From positions 248,001 to 312,000 of the forward strand of contig JAOTON010000466.1 of assembly GCA_034440635.1 (NCBI GenBank): a stretch of DNA of 64,000 bases, read 5' to 3'. This document shows, one piece after another, positions 38,901 to 51,800 of the stretch. The notes beneath the pieces were generated by a model. The model saw nothing but the letters and a program-made list of their open reading frames with translations, made no database searches and was not told where the DNA came from. The first letter of the stretch is position 1. The number at the start of each line of letters is the position of its first letter. A program made the translations under genes and the position numbers. Source of the stretch: Lepas anatifera (lineage: Eukaryota > Arthropoda > Thecostraca > Lepadidae).

Positions 38901-41900
38901 ATGCGCACCACACTGTTTGGGATGCGATATTGTAAACACTCGAGGGCACCACCTTGAGCGCTTTATTACTCAACAATCACTGTGTGTTCTTAACACTGGG
39001 ACGGCAACACACTTTACACTCCCATCTGGTCGCGAATCGGCTTTAGACTTAAGCTTGTGCAGTTCACAGTTGAGTAGCCTCTTTGATTGGTCTGTGGGCG
39101 GCGACCCAATGGGAAGCGATCATTTCCCTATCTTTCTAGATTGTGAAAACGCGGCATTACTCGGAAGAAGGCCTCAACGATGGAACTTCCGCAAGGCAGA
39201 TATGCCAAAATTTCGGTCTTTGCTGGAGAGCTCCTTTGAGAGCATCTCAAGTGCGGAGGTGCTTACAATTGAACAGTTTTCTACACTTCTCTTAAATGCG
39301 GCCCACGCGTCCATTCCCAGAACGTCTGGCAAACCTCGCCGCCCCCCGGTACCTTGGTGGACAGACGAGTGCCGTAATGCGATCCGTTCACGCCGGAGGG
39401 CTTACAGGCGTTTCAAGGGCAACTCTACACAATCCCACTTAATTGAGTTAAGGCGAGCGCGAGCGATTTGCAGACGAACCATCCGTCTAGCAAAGAGAAA
39501 GCCGTGGCGTGACTTTGTTGGGAGGCTGAACAGAACAACTCCACTCACACAGGCATTCTCCCAAATCAGACGCATAGAAGGGAGGTCTAGGTCAACCCCT
39601 CTTCCCGTGCTAAACATTGGAGGCAGAGAAATTTCTGACACAGATGAGGTAGCGAACGCTCTCGGAAATGGCTTTGCTGAACGCTGCAAGTCCAGAGGAG
39701 AGGATTCACAGTTCATGCGGCTTACAGTCCTGTCGGAACAAAGACCAGTAGACTTCAAGAGAACAGTTAATCTTTCATATAACTCGCCTTTTCCCTAATA
39801 GAATTCATGTCAGGGATAGGGAACCTACGCAGCGTAGCGGAGGGGCCTGACTTAATCCATAACGATATGTTGAAATGTCTTCCTCAGTGCGCGCTGGATG
39901 CCCTGTTGACATCATTCAACTCCTTGTGGGAAAGTGGTGAATTTCCTACCGAGTGGCGAAACGCCATCATAGTGCCGCTTTTGAAACCGGGTAAAGAAGG
40001 ATCTGACCCGGCTCATTTTCGTCCCATCTCTCTGACATCCTGTCTGTGTAAGCTGTTTGAAAAGATGGTCAACGTTCGGTTTACGTGGTTTTTAGAAAGT
40101 CGTGGCATTTAAACAATGACCAGTGTGGCTTTCGCAAAGGAAGAAGTACGTCTGATCACCTTGTCTCCTTGGACACTTCTATTCGCTGCGCTTTCAAGGA
40201 AAGACGTCATGTCGGTGCTGTATTCTTTGACGTAGTTTCGGCATATGACACTGTGTGGCGACACGGAGTTGTTTTAAAGGCCTTTCAGTATGGGATTCGT
40301 GGCCAGATGGGATTTTTCATTAATAACTTCTTGACTGAGCGAACATTTAGGGTTAGAGCTGCCGCCCCAAGCAAGAAAAGCGTAAGCGACATCTGCCCAA
40401 CTTTTCAGGAGAGCGGTTTTTGTGTTGAAAATTATTGCGCATTTCTATAGGCTAATTTTAGGGAAATTTTTATACCATCTGAAAGAGAATTACGAGGAGA
40501 ATTTGGTGAGAAAAATTTCTTTTCGATCAAAACAAAACTTTTTGAAATATTTCTCGAGTATTTTTCTTGCGATAGCGGATGGAACAAATCGGACAACAAC
40601 TCGCGGAATAAAAAAGCGTACAGGACGTTTTCACAAGTCGAAAAACACAATGCGCTGTGGGAGCGAGAAACGCCCAAGGAAAAAAAGCGTATGTGACACT
40701 TACGCTTTTTTTAACTTTGGTATAACTGAAGGTATTCTAGAAATAAAAAGGTAACACTGTATACGCCTTTCTTGCTCTTCATGAATGGCACACATGTTTT
40801 TCTGGTACTGACAGTCATACGGTTTTCTCATTCAACCTTCACCTATTTTCATGCTCTTTTAACTATTCAAATGTTTTATCCTCTGACCATCTACGACATG
40901 TACACTAAAATAGCAATTAATAATAAAACTTACAAACTGGAGTAACATATTTTTGATAGTAACATATTTTAACATAATAACTTCCACCCTGGTGACGGTC
41001 TTTTACACCCTCCGCCTAAGACTTTCCAGGATGGCCGGAAAACGGTGCGCGTAGAGCCGTTGCACTTTGCATAGATGTTCAATGTTCTTTTGCATTCCCT
41101 GAAAATTTTACGTTCAGGTCATGTTAGGTCAAGTCACCACATCTCTATAAGTATTCAAAGTGGCACCAGTAACAGCATGTTTAATCTATTGATCCGAGGT
41201 TCATAGAACATCATAAGGTCGCCGAGTACAAGAATGTGTGGTTACGGAATTTTCCATATGGATGACCTAGGGTCATGTAGGGGCCATGACCTTCCCATTG
41301 GGTGAATTGTAAAATGCCTGTATTTCAGTCCTCACGGCTCAAATCAACTTCAAAACCTCAGGATCATGTGTTCGTGGCCAATTACTAAGGGTCACTTTGA
41401 CAATTTTGACCCGTAACCTAGTAATTCTGACTAATTTGTCTTTTAACTTGCGAGCAAGCAATGATACAGTTTTATTTGACCATCATTGTGTTTTTTTTGT
41501 CACTGCGAGTCCAATGGTGTACGCATGGGCGCCGAAAGCGGGGGGACGGGGGGACGCGTCCCCCCCTGTTGGCCAACCAGGGGGGACGTCCCCCCAAAAT
41601 TTTGGGTCAATAATCATCAAGGCTGTCAGTTACCGAATATGCTCAAAATTCGCCTCCCCGGTCAGCACCAGCCCGGGTCTGTCCCCCCCCCCTGCGAAAA
41701 TTCCGTGGCGGCGCCCCTGGGTGTACGGTATAGCCATACCAGGTCACTGAGTCAATTTTGTTTATGAGTTGATTTTGAAACGACCGCGGCGAACAGCGAA
41801 AATATTTAGCGTGCGAGTTGATCGGGATAGCACATGCTATGGGAGTTTTTCGAGCAACTCTGATGACCTAATTTTGTTCGAAAATAGACCTTTAAGAAAG

Positions 41901-42833
41901 ATCACGTCGTGTTGTAATCTGTAGGAAGAAGATGAGATGACGCCAAAATCGTTAAGAGATTCGTAATAAAGCGAAACGCAAAGTCTACACCCGATCAACT
42001 TGCGCTGTGTGGGGATTGACAGCACGTGACCAGATAAGGCTGTTGTATTCTAACAAAGACCTGATGTTGGCGTAGTATGACCTCAGAATATATTTCTGGT
42101 TGAATTTAGTCCATTTTAATTCGTCTAAAATGTCACAATAAAAAGGCCGAACGCACGGTTTGCCCGGCTAACGATGTTGGCCGAAAACGTGAGTTTGGTG
42201 TCTAATATAGTGCCAAGATCACGAATTTGTTCAAGGATTCAAGGACAACGTTGTCGAATGGTACTTTGTCTGAACAGGTGCGTGTCTGAGGGCCATTGTG
42301 AACGATTTGCACTTTATGGGATTTAGAATGAGACCTCACCTAATGGGTCACCTCAGCAAATGATCTGGGCCATGTTGTAGCAGCAGCCAGTCAGCTGAGA
42401 TTAATTTTACGGCAAATTTTGACGTCGTCGGCGTACATCAAACAGGATGGCTAAATTTCCAACGGAATGTCGTTTATGAATAAATAAAATATCAAAGGAG
42501 CAACCAAAGAAACTTCCGGAACACCTGGGGTAACTGGTATCCATTACGATGTTTTTCCGTTAACGATGACCCGCTGACGCCTGTTGGAGAGATATGAGAC
42601 GAATCGGTGAAGAGTAGAAGTCTACAAATGATAGGAATGTTTCAATTTATAAATGATCAGTTAATGGTTGACACTTTAAAAGGCAGCGTATGAAGAAAAA
42701 TGGCATCCGTCTGATATCCTTCCGATACTGCTCCCACGCCATGCTGAGGTATGTGGCAAAGTTGCCAGAGCGCCACTGACGAATATTTATGTATATATAT
42801 ATATTATATATATATATAAAAAATATATATTAA

Positions 42834-42884
<51 letters not shown>

Positions 42885-45800
42885 TTGCGACTGCACCATG
42901 CAGTGACGGATCCAAGGGGGCCCAGGGGGCCCGGGCCCCCTTAGCTCCCAAGCGCCCCAGTAGAGCTTAGCTCATATCGGGCGCCGAAGGCGCCCGATAT
43001 GGGTGGCGCGCCTGTACCCATCTCGTGCGCCAAGGTGGTAGATACCACTTATTCCACTTGAATTAACACATACTCCTTAAAACCATGGCAAAGCGCCCCT
43101 GCCCAAACATTAGACGCCTTTACTGGTCTTTTGCGCCCCAGTAAAATGTTGCAGATGAAATTTAGAAAGCTAACAAAAGCGCCCCGGCAAAGAAAAGGCG
43201 CCACTAGATAGCAAGATTGCGCCATGGGGAACTAATACACTCCTGAGTAGCCTAGGCGCCCCCTGGATGAAGCGCCCCCAGGTAGCCTAGACGCCCCCTG
43301 GATGAAGCGCCCCCAGGTAGCCTAGGCGCCCCCTGGATGAAGCGCCCTACGGATATCATATGCGCCCTTGGCTAGGAAAGGCGCCCCTGGGCAGCAAAGG
43401 CAAATCTTGGTAACATATGTACCCCGGACAGCATAAGCGTCCCTTAGATAGAAGTAGGCGCTTTAGGAAAATAAAATGCTCACCTTGGGTAGAAAAAGGC
43501 GCCCTTTGATAGCCTAGGCGCCCACTGAAAAAAGCGCGTTACGGATGTCATATGCACCCTTGGATAGCAAAGGCGCCCCTAGGACGGCACCCCTTCGATA
43601 GAAAATCCGCCTTTGGATAGCCTAGGCGCCCCCTGGATGAAGCGCCCTACGGATATCATATGCGCCCTGTTCTAGGAAAGGCGCCCCTGGGCAGCAAAGG
43701 CAAATCTTGGTAACCTAGGTGCTCTGGACAGCATAAGCGCCCCTTAGATAGAAATAGGTGCTTTAGGAATATGAAATGCTCACCTTGGGTAGAAAAAGGC
43801 GCCCTTTGATAGCCTAGGCGCCCACTGGAAAAAACGCCTTACGGATGTCGTATGCACCCTTGGATAGCAAAGGCGCCCCTGGACAGCAAAGACAACCCTG
43901 GATAACACAAGTGCTGTGGACAGCAAAGGCGCCCCTGGGTAGCAAAGGCGCCCCTAGGAAGGCACCCCTTCGATAGAAAAGCCGGCTTTGGATAGCCTAG
44001 GCGCCCCTGGATGAAGCGCCCTACGGATATCATATGCGCCCTTGGCTAGGAAAGGCGCCCCTGGGCAGCAAAGGCAAATCTTGGTAACATATGTACCCCG
44101 GACAAAATAAGCGCCCCTTACATAGAAGTAGGCGCCTTGGGAAAATAAAATGATCACCTTGGGCAGAAAAAGGCGCCCTTTGAAAGCCTAGGCGCCCACT
44201 GGAAAAAGCGCCCTACGGATATTATATGCACCCTTGACTAGGAAAGGCGCCCCTTGGCAGCAAAGTCAAATCTTGGTAACATATGCACCCCGTACAGCAC
44301 AAGCGCACCTTAGATAGAAGTAGGCGCTTTAGGAAAATAAAATGCTCACCTTGAGCAGAAAAAGGCGCCCTTTGATAGCCTAGGCGCCCACTGGAAAAAA
44401 GCACCCTACGGATATCATATGCGCCCTTGGCTAGGAAAGGCGCCCCTGGGCAGCGAAGGCAAATCTTGGTAACATATGTATCCCGTACAGCATAACCGCC
44501 CCTTAGATAGAAGTAGGCGCTTTAGGAAAATAAAATGCTCACCTTGAGCAGAAAAAAGCGCCCTTTGATAGCCTAAGCGCCCACTGGAAAAAACGCCCTA
44601 CGGATGTCATATGCACCCTTGGATAGCAAAGGCGCCCCTGGACAGCAAAGACAACCCTGGATAACACAAGTGCTGTGGACAGCAAAGGCGCCCCTGGGTA
44701 GCAAAGGCGCCCCTGGGTAGCAAAGGCGCCCCTGGGTAGCAAAGGCGCCCCTGGGTAGCAAAGGCGCCCCTGGGTAGCAAAGGCGCCCCTGGGTAGCAAA
44801 GGCGCCCTTAGGAAGGCACCCCTTCGATAGAAACCGGCCTTTGGATAGCCTAGGCGCCAACTGGAAAAAAGCGCCCTACGGATATCATATGCGCCCTTGG
44901 CTAGGAAAGGCGCCCCTGGGCAGCAAAGGCAAATCTTAGTAACATATGTACCCCGTACAGCATAAGCGCCCCTTAGATAGAAGTAGGTGCCTTAGGAAAA
45001 TAAAATGCTCACCTTGGGCAGAAAAAGGCGCCCTTTGATAGCCTAGGCGTCCACTGGAAAAAGTGCCCTACGGATATCATAGGCGCCCTTGGCTAGGAAA
45101 GGCGCCCCTGGGCATGGGCAGCAAAGGAAAATCTTGGTAACATATGTACCCCGTACAGCATAAGCGCCCCTTAGATAGAAGTAGGCGCTTTAGGAAAATA
45201 AAATGCTCACCTTGAGCAGAAAAAGGCGCCCTTTGATAGCCTAGGCGCCCACTGGAAAAAGCGCCCTATGGATGTCATATGCACCCTTGGATAGCAAAGG
45301 CGCCCCTGGACAGCAAAGACAACCCTGGATAACACAAGTGCTGTGGACGGCAAAGGCGCCCCTGGGTAGCAAGGGCGCCCCTAGGAAGGCACCCCTTCGA
45401 TAGAAAAGCCGCCTTTGGATAGCCTAGGCGCCCCCTGGATAAACTAGGAGCCCGAGAAGGAAAACGAGCGCCCCACTGGGAAATACAGGCTCCCTCTGTA
45501 TAACATAGATGCCCCTTATCCACCTTCAGCTGCCCTGGATTGGAGCAGCGCCCCCAAGAGCAAAGGCGCCCTTGGACAAAAAGCCGCCTCCTGGTATCAA
45601 AGGCGCTCCTAGATAACATATGCGCCCCTTAGATAGAAATAGGTGCTCCAGGAAAGCAAAATGCGCCCCTTGGTTAAGAAAGGTGCCCTTGGATAGCAAA
45701 GGCGTCCCTGGACAGCAAAGGCAAATCTGGGAAACATAGGTGCCCTGGACAGAATAGGAGCCCCTTAGATAGAAATAGGCACTTCAGGAAAATAAATGCA

Positions 45801-48800
45801 ACCCTTGGATAGAAAAAGTGCCCTTTGATAGTCCAGGCACCCACTGGATAAAGCGCCCACGGATATCATATGCACTTTTGGAGGCGCCACTGGACAGCAA
45901 AGACAACCCTGGACACAAGTGCTTTGGACAGCAAAGGTGCCCCTAGGAAGGCACCCCTTCGATAGTAAAGGCGCCTTTGGATAGCCTAGGCGCTCTCTAG
46001 ATAAACTAGGTGCTTGAGAAGGAAAATGAGCGCCCCATTGGAAAGTACAGGCTCCCTCTGTATAACATAGATGTCCCTTATCCATCTTCAGCTACCCTGG
46101 ATTGGAGCAGCGTCCCTCAAGAGCAAAGGCGCCGCTGGACAAAAAGGCGTCTCCGTATATCAAGGGCACTCCTAGATAATATATGCACCCCTTAAATAGA
46201 AATAGGCACTTCAGGGAAGTGAAAGGCGGCCTTTGGTTAGGACGGCGCCCTTGGACAGCCTAGGAGCCCTCTGCATAAAGCGCCCTACATATATCATATG
46301 TGCCCTTGGATAGCAAAGGCGCCCCTGGACAGCAAAGTTAACCCTTCTTGAAATAGATGATCTGGACAGCATAGGCGGTCATGGATAAACTAGGCGCCTG
46401 AGAAAGAAAACAAGCGCCTCACCTGAGAGTACAGGCGCCCCCAGGATATCATAGGTGTCCCTTTCCATCTTCAGCTTCCCTATTGTCTATGGTTTGGCAC
46501 ACCTGTCCGACAGTCGTGCGCTCTGTTACAGGGCTCGAGCACTCAATTTGAGCATGGACTGCCTTAAACCACATTTCGTTAACCTATAACTGAAGGCTTA
46601 GTGCTCCATCGCTGCAACCGGGTGTCTTTTTCAGTATGTGCGCCCCACTTCCGAGAACGCTGCCCTCACCAACCAGCAGTCCTCCCCGCTAAGCAGATGA
46701 GCGCCTCTTTCTGATAACTAGTCACTTTATTTCAGTGTTCGAGCGCCTTATTTCAGAATTTTTATTCTCCATCTATTTTGGGCTCCTCCTGGATTGCAGA
46801 CGCGCCCCCTCAAGTGCAAAGGCGCACCTGGATAGAAAAGTGCGCCCCATGTTTGCAAAGGCGCTCCAAGACAGCATATGCGCCGCTTAGATGGAAATAG
46901 GCACTCCATTAAAGTAAAATGTTCCCTTTGGGTAGCAAAGGCGCCCCTTAACAGCGAAGGCAGCCCCAGATAACAAAGGTTCTCTGGACAACATAGGTGC
47001 CCTTTAATAAACTGGTGCCGAAAGAGAAAAACAGCGCCTCACCGGAGACAAAAAGCACCCAGGATAACGTAGGGGCATGTATTTCAATCATGTCTGTGAT
47101 TGAAAAATACATCTAGACAGCATATGCGCCCCTGGATAGAAAGACACCCCCGGGCAGTAACGGCGCCCCTGGAAAGCAATAGTGCGCCCCTGTGGAGAAA
47201 AAACCGCCTCCTGAATAACCTAGGCACCGCCCCCGAAATATCAGATGCCCGTGGATAGAGCAGACTGCCTTGAATAAAACAGCGGCCCTGGATAGTAAAG
47301 GCGCCCTTTGATAGCATAAGCGTTCCTTAGCAACAATATGGGCGCTACATGAGCTCAAGGTTCACGCGCACCTAAGCCCAATAATAGAGCAATCAATCGA
47401 TGCCAAAGCATTCCTTAAAGCACGGGCGCCAAGCTTCCTGAGAAGTAAAGGCGCCTCTGGGTAGCAAAGGCGACCCTCGACAGTGGTGTAGGTATTCCTG
47501 AATAACAGCAGCGTCCCTTGATAAGAATAGCCCCAAGATGGCACAGGTACCCTGCTGATAGGAAAAGCGCCCCTGAATATCAGAGGCACCCTCTGAATGA
47601 GGTGCCCATGGACAGCATAAGGGCGCCCTATGTATAGCAAATTGCCGCCCCCTGGATAGCCTAAGCGCCCCTTGCATAGGGTAGGCGCCACTGGGTAGTA
47701 TAGGTTAACTTGAATAAAAATACGCCCCTAAATACCAAGGTGAACCTGGATAAGAAAAAGCTCCCCTTGGCCACTGGGTATCAAAGGCACCCCCGGAACA
47801 GCAAAGATGCCCCTGGATAGCTAGGTTGCGTCCATTGGGGAGCGAAGGCGCCCCTGGGTGGCACAGGGGCCTCATCGAAGCAAAGGCTCCTCCAGAGAGC
47901 ATAAGTGTCCCTGATGAGCACAGGTACTCCTGGACAGCCCCTAAATGACGTTGCATAATGTTACGACACCTATTATGACGCATGCAATTACATCAAAGTA
48001 AAGGTTATTCAGTGTTTAGATCCAGGTTACAGGTCAATTTTAAAGGTCACTGGCCTTGATGATCAATGCTTGATCAAAGGTCATTGGTAAGCTTGGGCAC
48101 AGCGCTAGTTATAGCGCAAATTAGGCCTAATTTGTTGGGTTGTGCCGTAATAGGTCAATGACCTTGAAGGACCTTGACCTCAAAAATTGCAGACATTGTT
48201 TAGAGCCTTCCCTTTTGGCCTCAGTCCTGTTCTAGAGTATTCACGCCCCATTCCGGCCCGTTGGGGGGGGTGCTTGAACACCCCCTTGAGGTCTCCCAGT
48301 GGCACGAAAAAACGTCGGCGCGAAGCGACACAGTACTTGTCACCCCTTATCATTGATCAATTCCGCAACTTTCCCTCAAAATTTAAGGTTGTGTCATCTC
48401 AGGTCAGGTCACCAGCGCAGTTCAAGTGACCTCATCCCAAAAATGTTTAAGGTGGCGTAAGTAAGAAAAGGGTGAACCTATCGAATTCAAGCTTGTACCA
48501 TATAATGGGCCCAAAAAGTACTAATAGATTTATCCCGGGATTTTTCCCATCGATGACCTAGGGACAGGTACGAATCATGACCTCTCCATTGAAAATGCAT
48601 GGGGTAAAACGGAAATTTGCCGAAAAATTGTTCTATGTCTGCAGACGCCGCTTGGAATACCTTCGGATTCCCCAAATCATAGTATCCTAGGCCTCTTTAT
48701 CGGTTCATGTTGCAAGTTTAGACATATTATCTCTGAGAGTTCATCTGGGGCTTCCTAAGCAGGTATTAAGACTTGGGTCAATTGCTTTGCAGGAAATATT

Positions 48801-51800
48801 GATAAAACCCGTATTTTGATACCATTTTTATTGCTATTGTGACTTGATTCATATGCATACTGACTATGCTAGGCTAGATGGTGACCTTGACCTACCCACA
48901 GGTCAGGTCATTTTTATGTTTTGACCTAGTATAGTCATAATATGCATTATTTGATGATTCGCCGTAACGAGAGGAAGCGAAGTGTGCCTAAAAATGATTC
49001 TAGCTCAACTCTGGCAGATGCTAGAGTATATAGACAGAGACATGTTGTAAGCTTTGTCTCGGGGAGGGACCCCAGCGCTGATCCCTGGAAAAATCTGCAA
49101 TGGCCCCCAGGGGCCCTCAGGGAGTCAGGAAATCTGGCGTGGGTGGAATCCGGTAGGAGGGATTTTGGGTCTCCAAAATCAGCTGAGGGGCCCGTGCCAG
49201 TTAGGGGGACCTAGATAAGGGCGCCCGACGAGCTCATTTGACCTCAGTGCCAACACAGGATTCTCAAGACCAGCGTGGGGTGCCTACCTATCTAAACGGT
49301 TTCTAAATGGGCTCAGGGACCCAAAACTAACCCAGGGGTTCAGTTTTCAACTCATGGGGCCCAGGCACTCTGAGGGGAACCTGCAGAAGCTTAGAAGGCC
49401 CATAAAACTAATAGGGCCAGACTAGCTGGGTGGCTCGCCGAACTAGTGCCCAGATACGCACAGCGGGCCCCAAACAAGCTGAAGGGATCTATATCAGTTA
49501 AACGAAAACGATACCAACCCAGGGGACAATGACCAGCTTAAGGGACACTAATCCAGCTTGGGGCTCAGAGCTCAGAGCTCCAGTTTTTAGCTCAGAGGGC
49601 CCAGGACCCGTTGATGGGGCCCTATATCAATAAAAGGGCCCCGAAAAGCTTAATTGGCTTCAGCGGCGACATATAGGTTTCAAGTTCAGTGTGAGAGCCT
49701 AGTTAACTAAAGCGGTCCTAGATCAGCTGAGGGGACTCGATATAAACTCAGGGAAGTCACCAAAAACTCAGGGGCCCAGGCCCGCAGAGGTTCTGCGGCC
49801 TATGAGGCTCAGGTTAGCGTTAATCGAGTATTTCAGTATGGAGCCGTTAGCCAGGACAACTGTGATAAGTGGAGGTGGTGGATACTACGCCCCAGTTTTT
49901 GCCATGACCGAAGATAACTGTATTATTTGCTCATCGTGCTTCAGTTAGCGTCAGTAGGTGCTTTCAGCATTTTCTACCAAGGTACCAGTCGTTAGCTGGC
50001 CCGAAATATGCTTGATGGTAAACGTGAAGATGTCATCACTAAGGGGAAGCCTTCATGAAAATAAGCATTTACAAATCCTTTTTTATACGCGTTTTTCATT
50101 GACACTGGCCGCCTTTTGGGTGGTAAATTGGCCAGTGGCGGATCCAGGGGGGCAAAAATGGCATTCCCCAAACGGAAAAGCTCGGGACAAAACTATGTTT
50201 TCGCCCCCAAAGCGATCGACCTCCTTTTTCCCCTACTCCTTTTTAGTTTATAAGCAAGATTTTGGTGTTTCAACTCTCAACTTCAAACAGAACATAATTT
50301 GATAAGATGTTCCCTGGCCTGTCCCCTCGAATCCGGAAATGTAAAAAACACTGAAGATTATATATTCGGGCACAACCCTTCATCAGAATCATGGAGTAAA
50401 TATCAATAATTCTCAGTTATAGTATAGCCAGCCTTTGGATAGGAAGAAGTATCTCGAGCCCTTTTTTGGGTTTTCGTCTGAAATACCCCAAAATTCTTCC
50501 GGCAAGTGATATAGGTGGCGCAGCTTTTGACTGCGTGACGTTTTTTTTTTGCTTTTCGACTGTGGCTTGTCCCTTCCAAACCGACCGGCTAGATCCGCGA
50601 CTGAAATTGGCGCCCCTCAGGTTCGGCGCCCCCCAGGTTTGGCGCCCTCCGAGCCTGGCCCCCCCTTAACGAAATCCTAGATCCGTCACTGGCACCATGT
50701 TTTATTCGGGAGCTATGCCCAAAAAAATAAACACCCCATAGTATGGGTAGCTCAATTGACCGCTAGCCAGGCTTGATCTCAACTGGGAAGCCACTATCGA
50801 TACGTGCTTACCATAGCTTTCAAATGGCTGCGGAAGCGCTTCCTATATAGCCTCTTAGATACAAAATCTCACTTAAAGATCGAACATGCTTCATATTTTG
50901 GTCACATGGTGTACACTGACGTCAAATGGTGTATGCTAAAATTCGCGAAGTGCAATGACCGGCAGCGCCTTACCTTTAGACCCGACAATAAAATGGATGA
51001 CACTGTAATGAAAGAACTATTCAAGCGCTTTCCTATGCCGGTAAGAAAACGTTTCTAGCTGTTTTAGTTCTTGAGATAGTCGAGGTTTCGTTAGTACCCT
51101 TCATTTACGCAGTTTTGACCATATTTGACCTCTGATGACCCCAATATTGACCTGACAAAAAAATGACCGAAGTAACTTCGACTGTATTTACGAAGAGCTT
51201 TCGATTGTTTTTCTGCTTCGTTCTAGCTTTCTTAGTATTTTAGTTCGAAGGGGGTCAAATATGACCGCCGCTCCAACCAGGGCGAAGGCGACTCCTACCC
51301 GCCACCGGGGCAAGGGTTTATAAAAATTGGGCGGCAATTTAGCTCTGACGTGCTCTCTACAATATGTCTAAAATTGTTGCAAGACAAATTTCGCGCCTGA
51401 CAAACAATAATCCATGACAACAGTTCATTTGACGACAAAATAAAAAGCGTAAGCCACTTCTACCACCATTCATGGGCGTTTTCGATAGGACACCCAAGCA
51501 AAAAAAGCCTATGTCCATACTTCTTCTTTACTTCTTCTACCATCTTTCTTCCGAGTAACGCACAGGCAAAAAAAGCGCACATCCCACGTGCGCTTTTTTT
51601 ACAGATTAAGGACCTTCTGCGGGCTCATGACGGAGAGCGTAAAGTCCCGTACGCTTTTCAAAAACATATTTGGCACCTTACCCTTATTTCGTTAGTGTGA
51701 CAGGGGTATGATTCTCCCAGGTAAGAGAAGCGTAACCAACACCTGTACGCTTTTTTAGCAATTTTTTCTTCGTAGGTTCGGCACTTACGCGAAAAAAGCT

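Larger units (their letters stand above)
43160..47950. repeat. GCGCCCC minisatellite, array 2, with higher-order structure
   Basis: About 4.8 kb of units near 19-25 bp of the form AAGGCGCCCCTGGATAGCAA. Between about 43.3 and 45.3 kb a longer block recurs, marked by CCTACGGATATCATATGCGC at about 43347, 43647, 44019, 44407, 44876 and 45067; the first two are exactly 300 bp apart. Later parts are more diverged. Same family as array 1 at 20110. Confidence 0.85.
42901..50691. mobile_element. hAT-like element, 7.8 kb, carrying a 4.8-kb minisatellite
   Basis: Left end CAGTGACGGATCCAAGG and right end CTAGATCCGTCACTG are inverted (12 perfect bases). GCACCATG flanks both ends exactly (42893-42900, 50692-50699). 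Contents: GCGCCCC minisatellite from about 43.16 to 47.95 kb, a partial piggyBac-like MITE (48250-49035), an unassigned segment and a complete hAT-like MITE (50133-50603). No transposase is present, so movement would need an enzyme supplied in trans. Confidence 0.88.
40987..51316. mobile_element. piggyBac-like MITE, copy split by later insertions
   Basis: Left half 40987-41523 (starting CCCTGGTGACGG, with CAGGTCATGTTAGGTCAAGT) and right half about 51061-51316 (ending ACCGGGGCAAGGG) match the two halves of the complete copy at 8763. Between them lie a 196-bp hAT-like MITE, a dead RT fragment and the 7.8-kb hAT-like element. Flanks TCCA and TTTA keep the T..A of the expected TTAA. The right half alone has AAGGGGGTCAAATATGACC just inside the end. 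Confidence 0.65.

Noticed and set aside
44539..44860. Repetitive open frames on the minus strand ([19 protein letters not shown] type)
   Set aside because: Direct translation of the 19-bp satellite unit in several frames at once; not a protein.
50804..51058. Frame of 84 codons with a plausible globular composition
   Set aside because: No recognised motif and no repeat in the window; cannot be told from chance.
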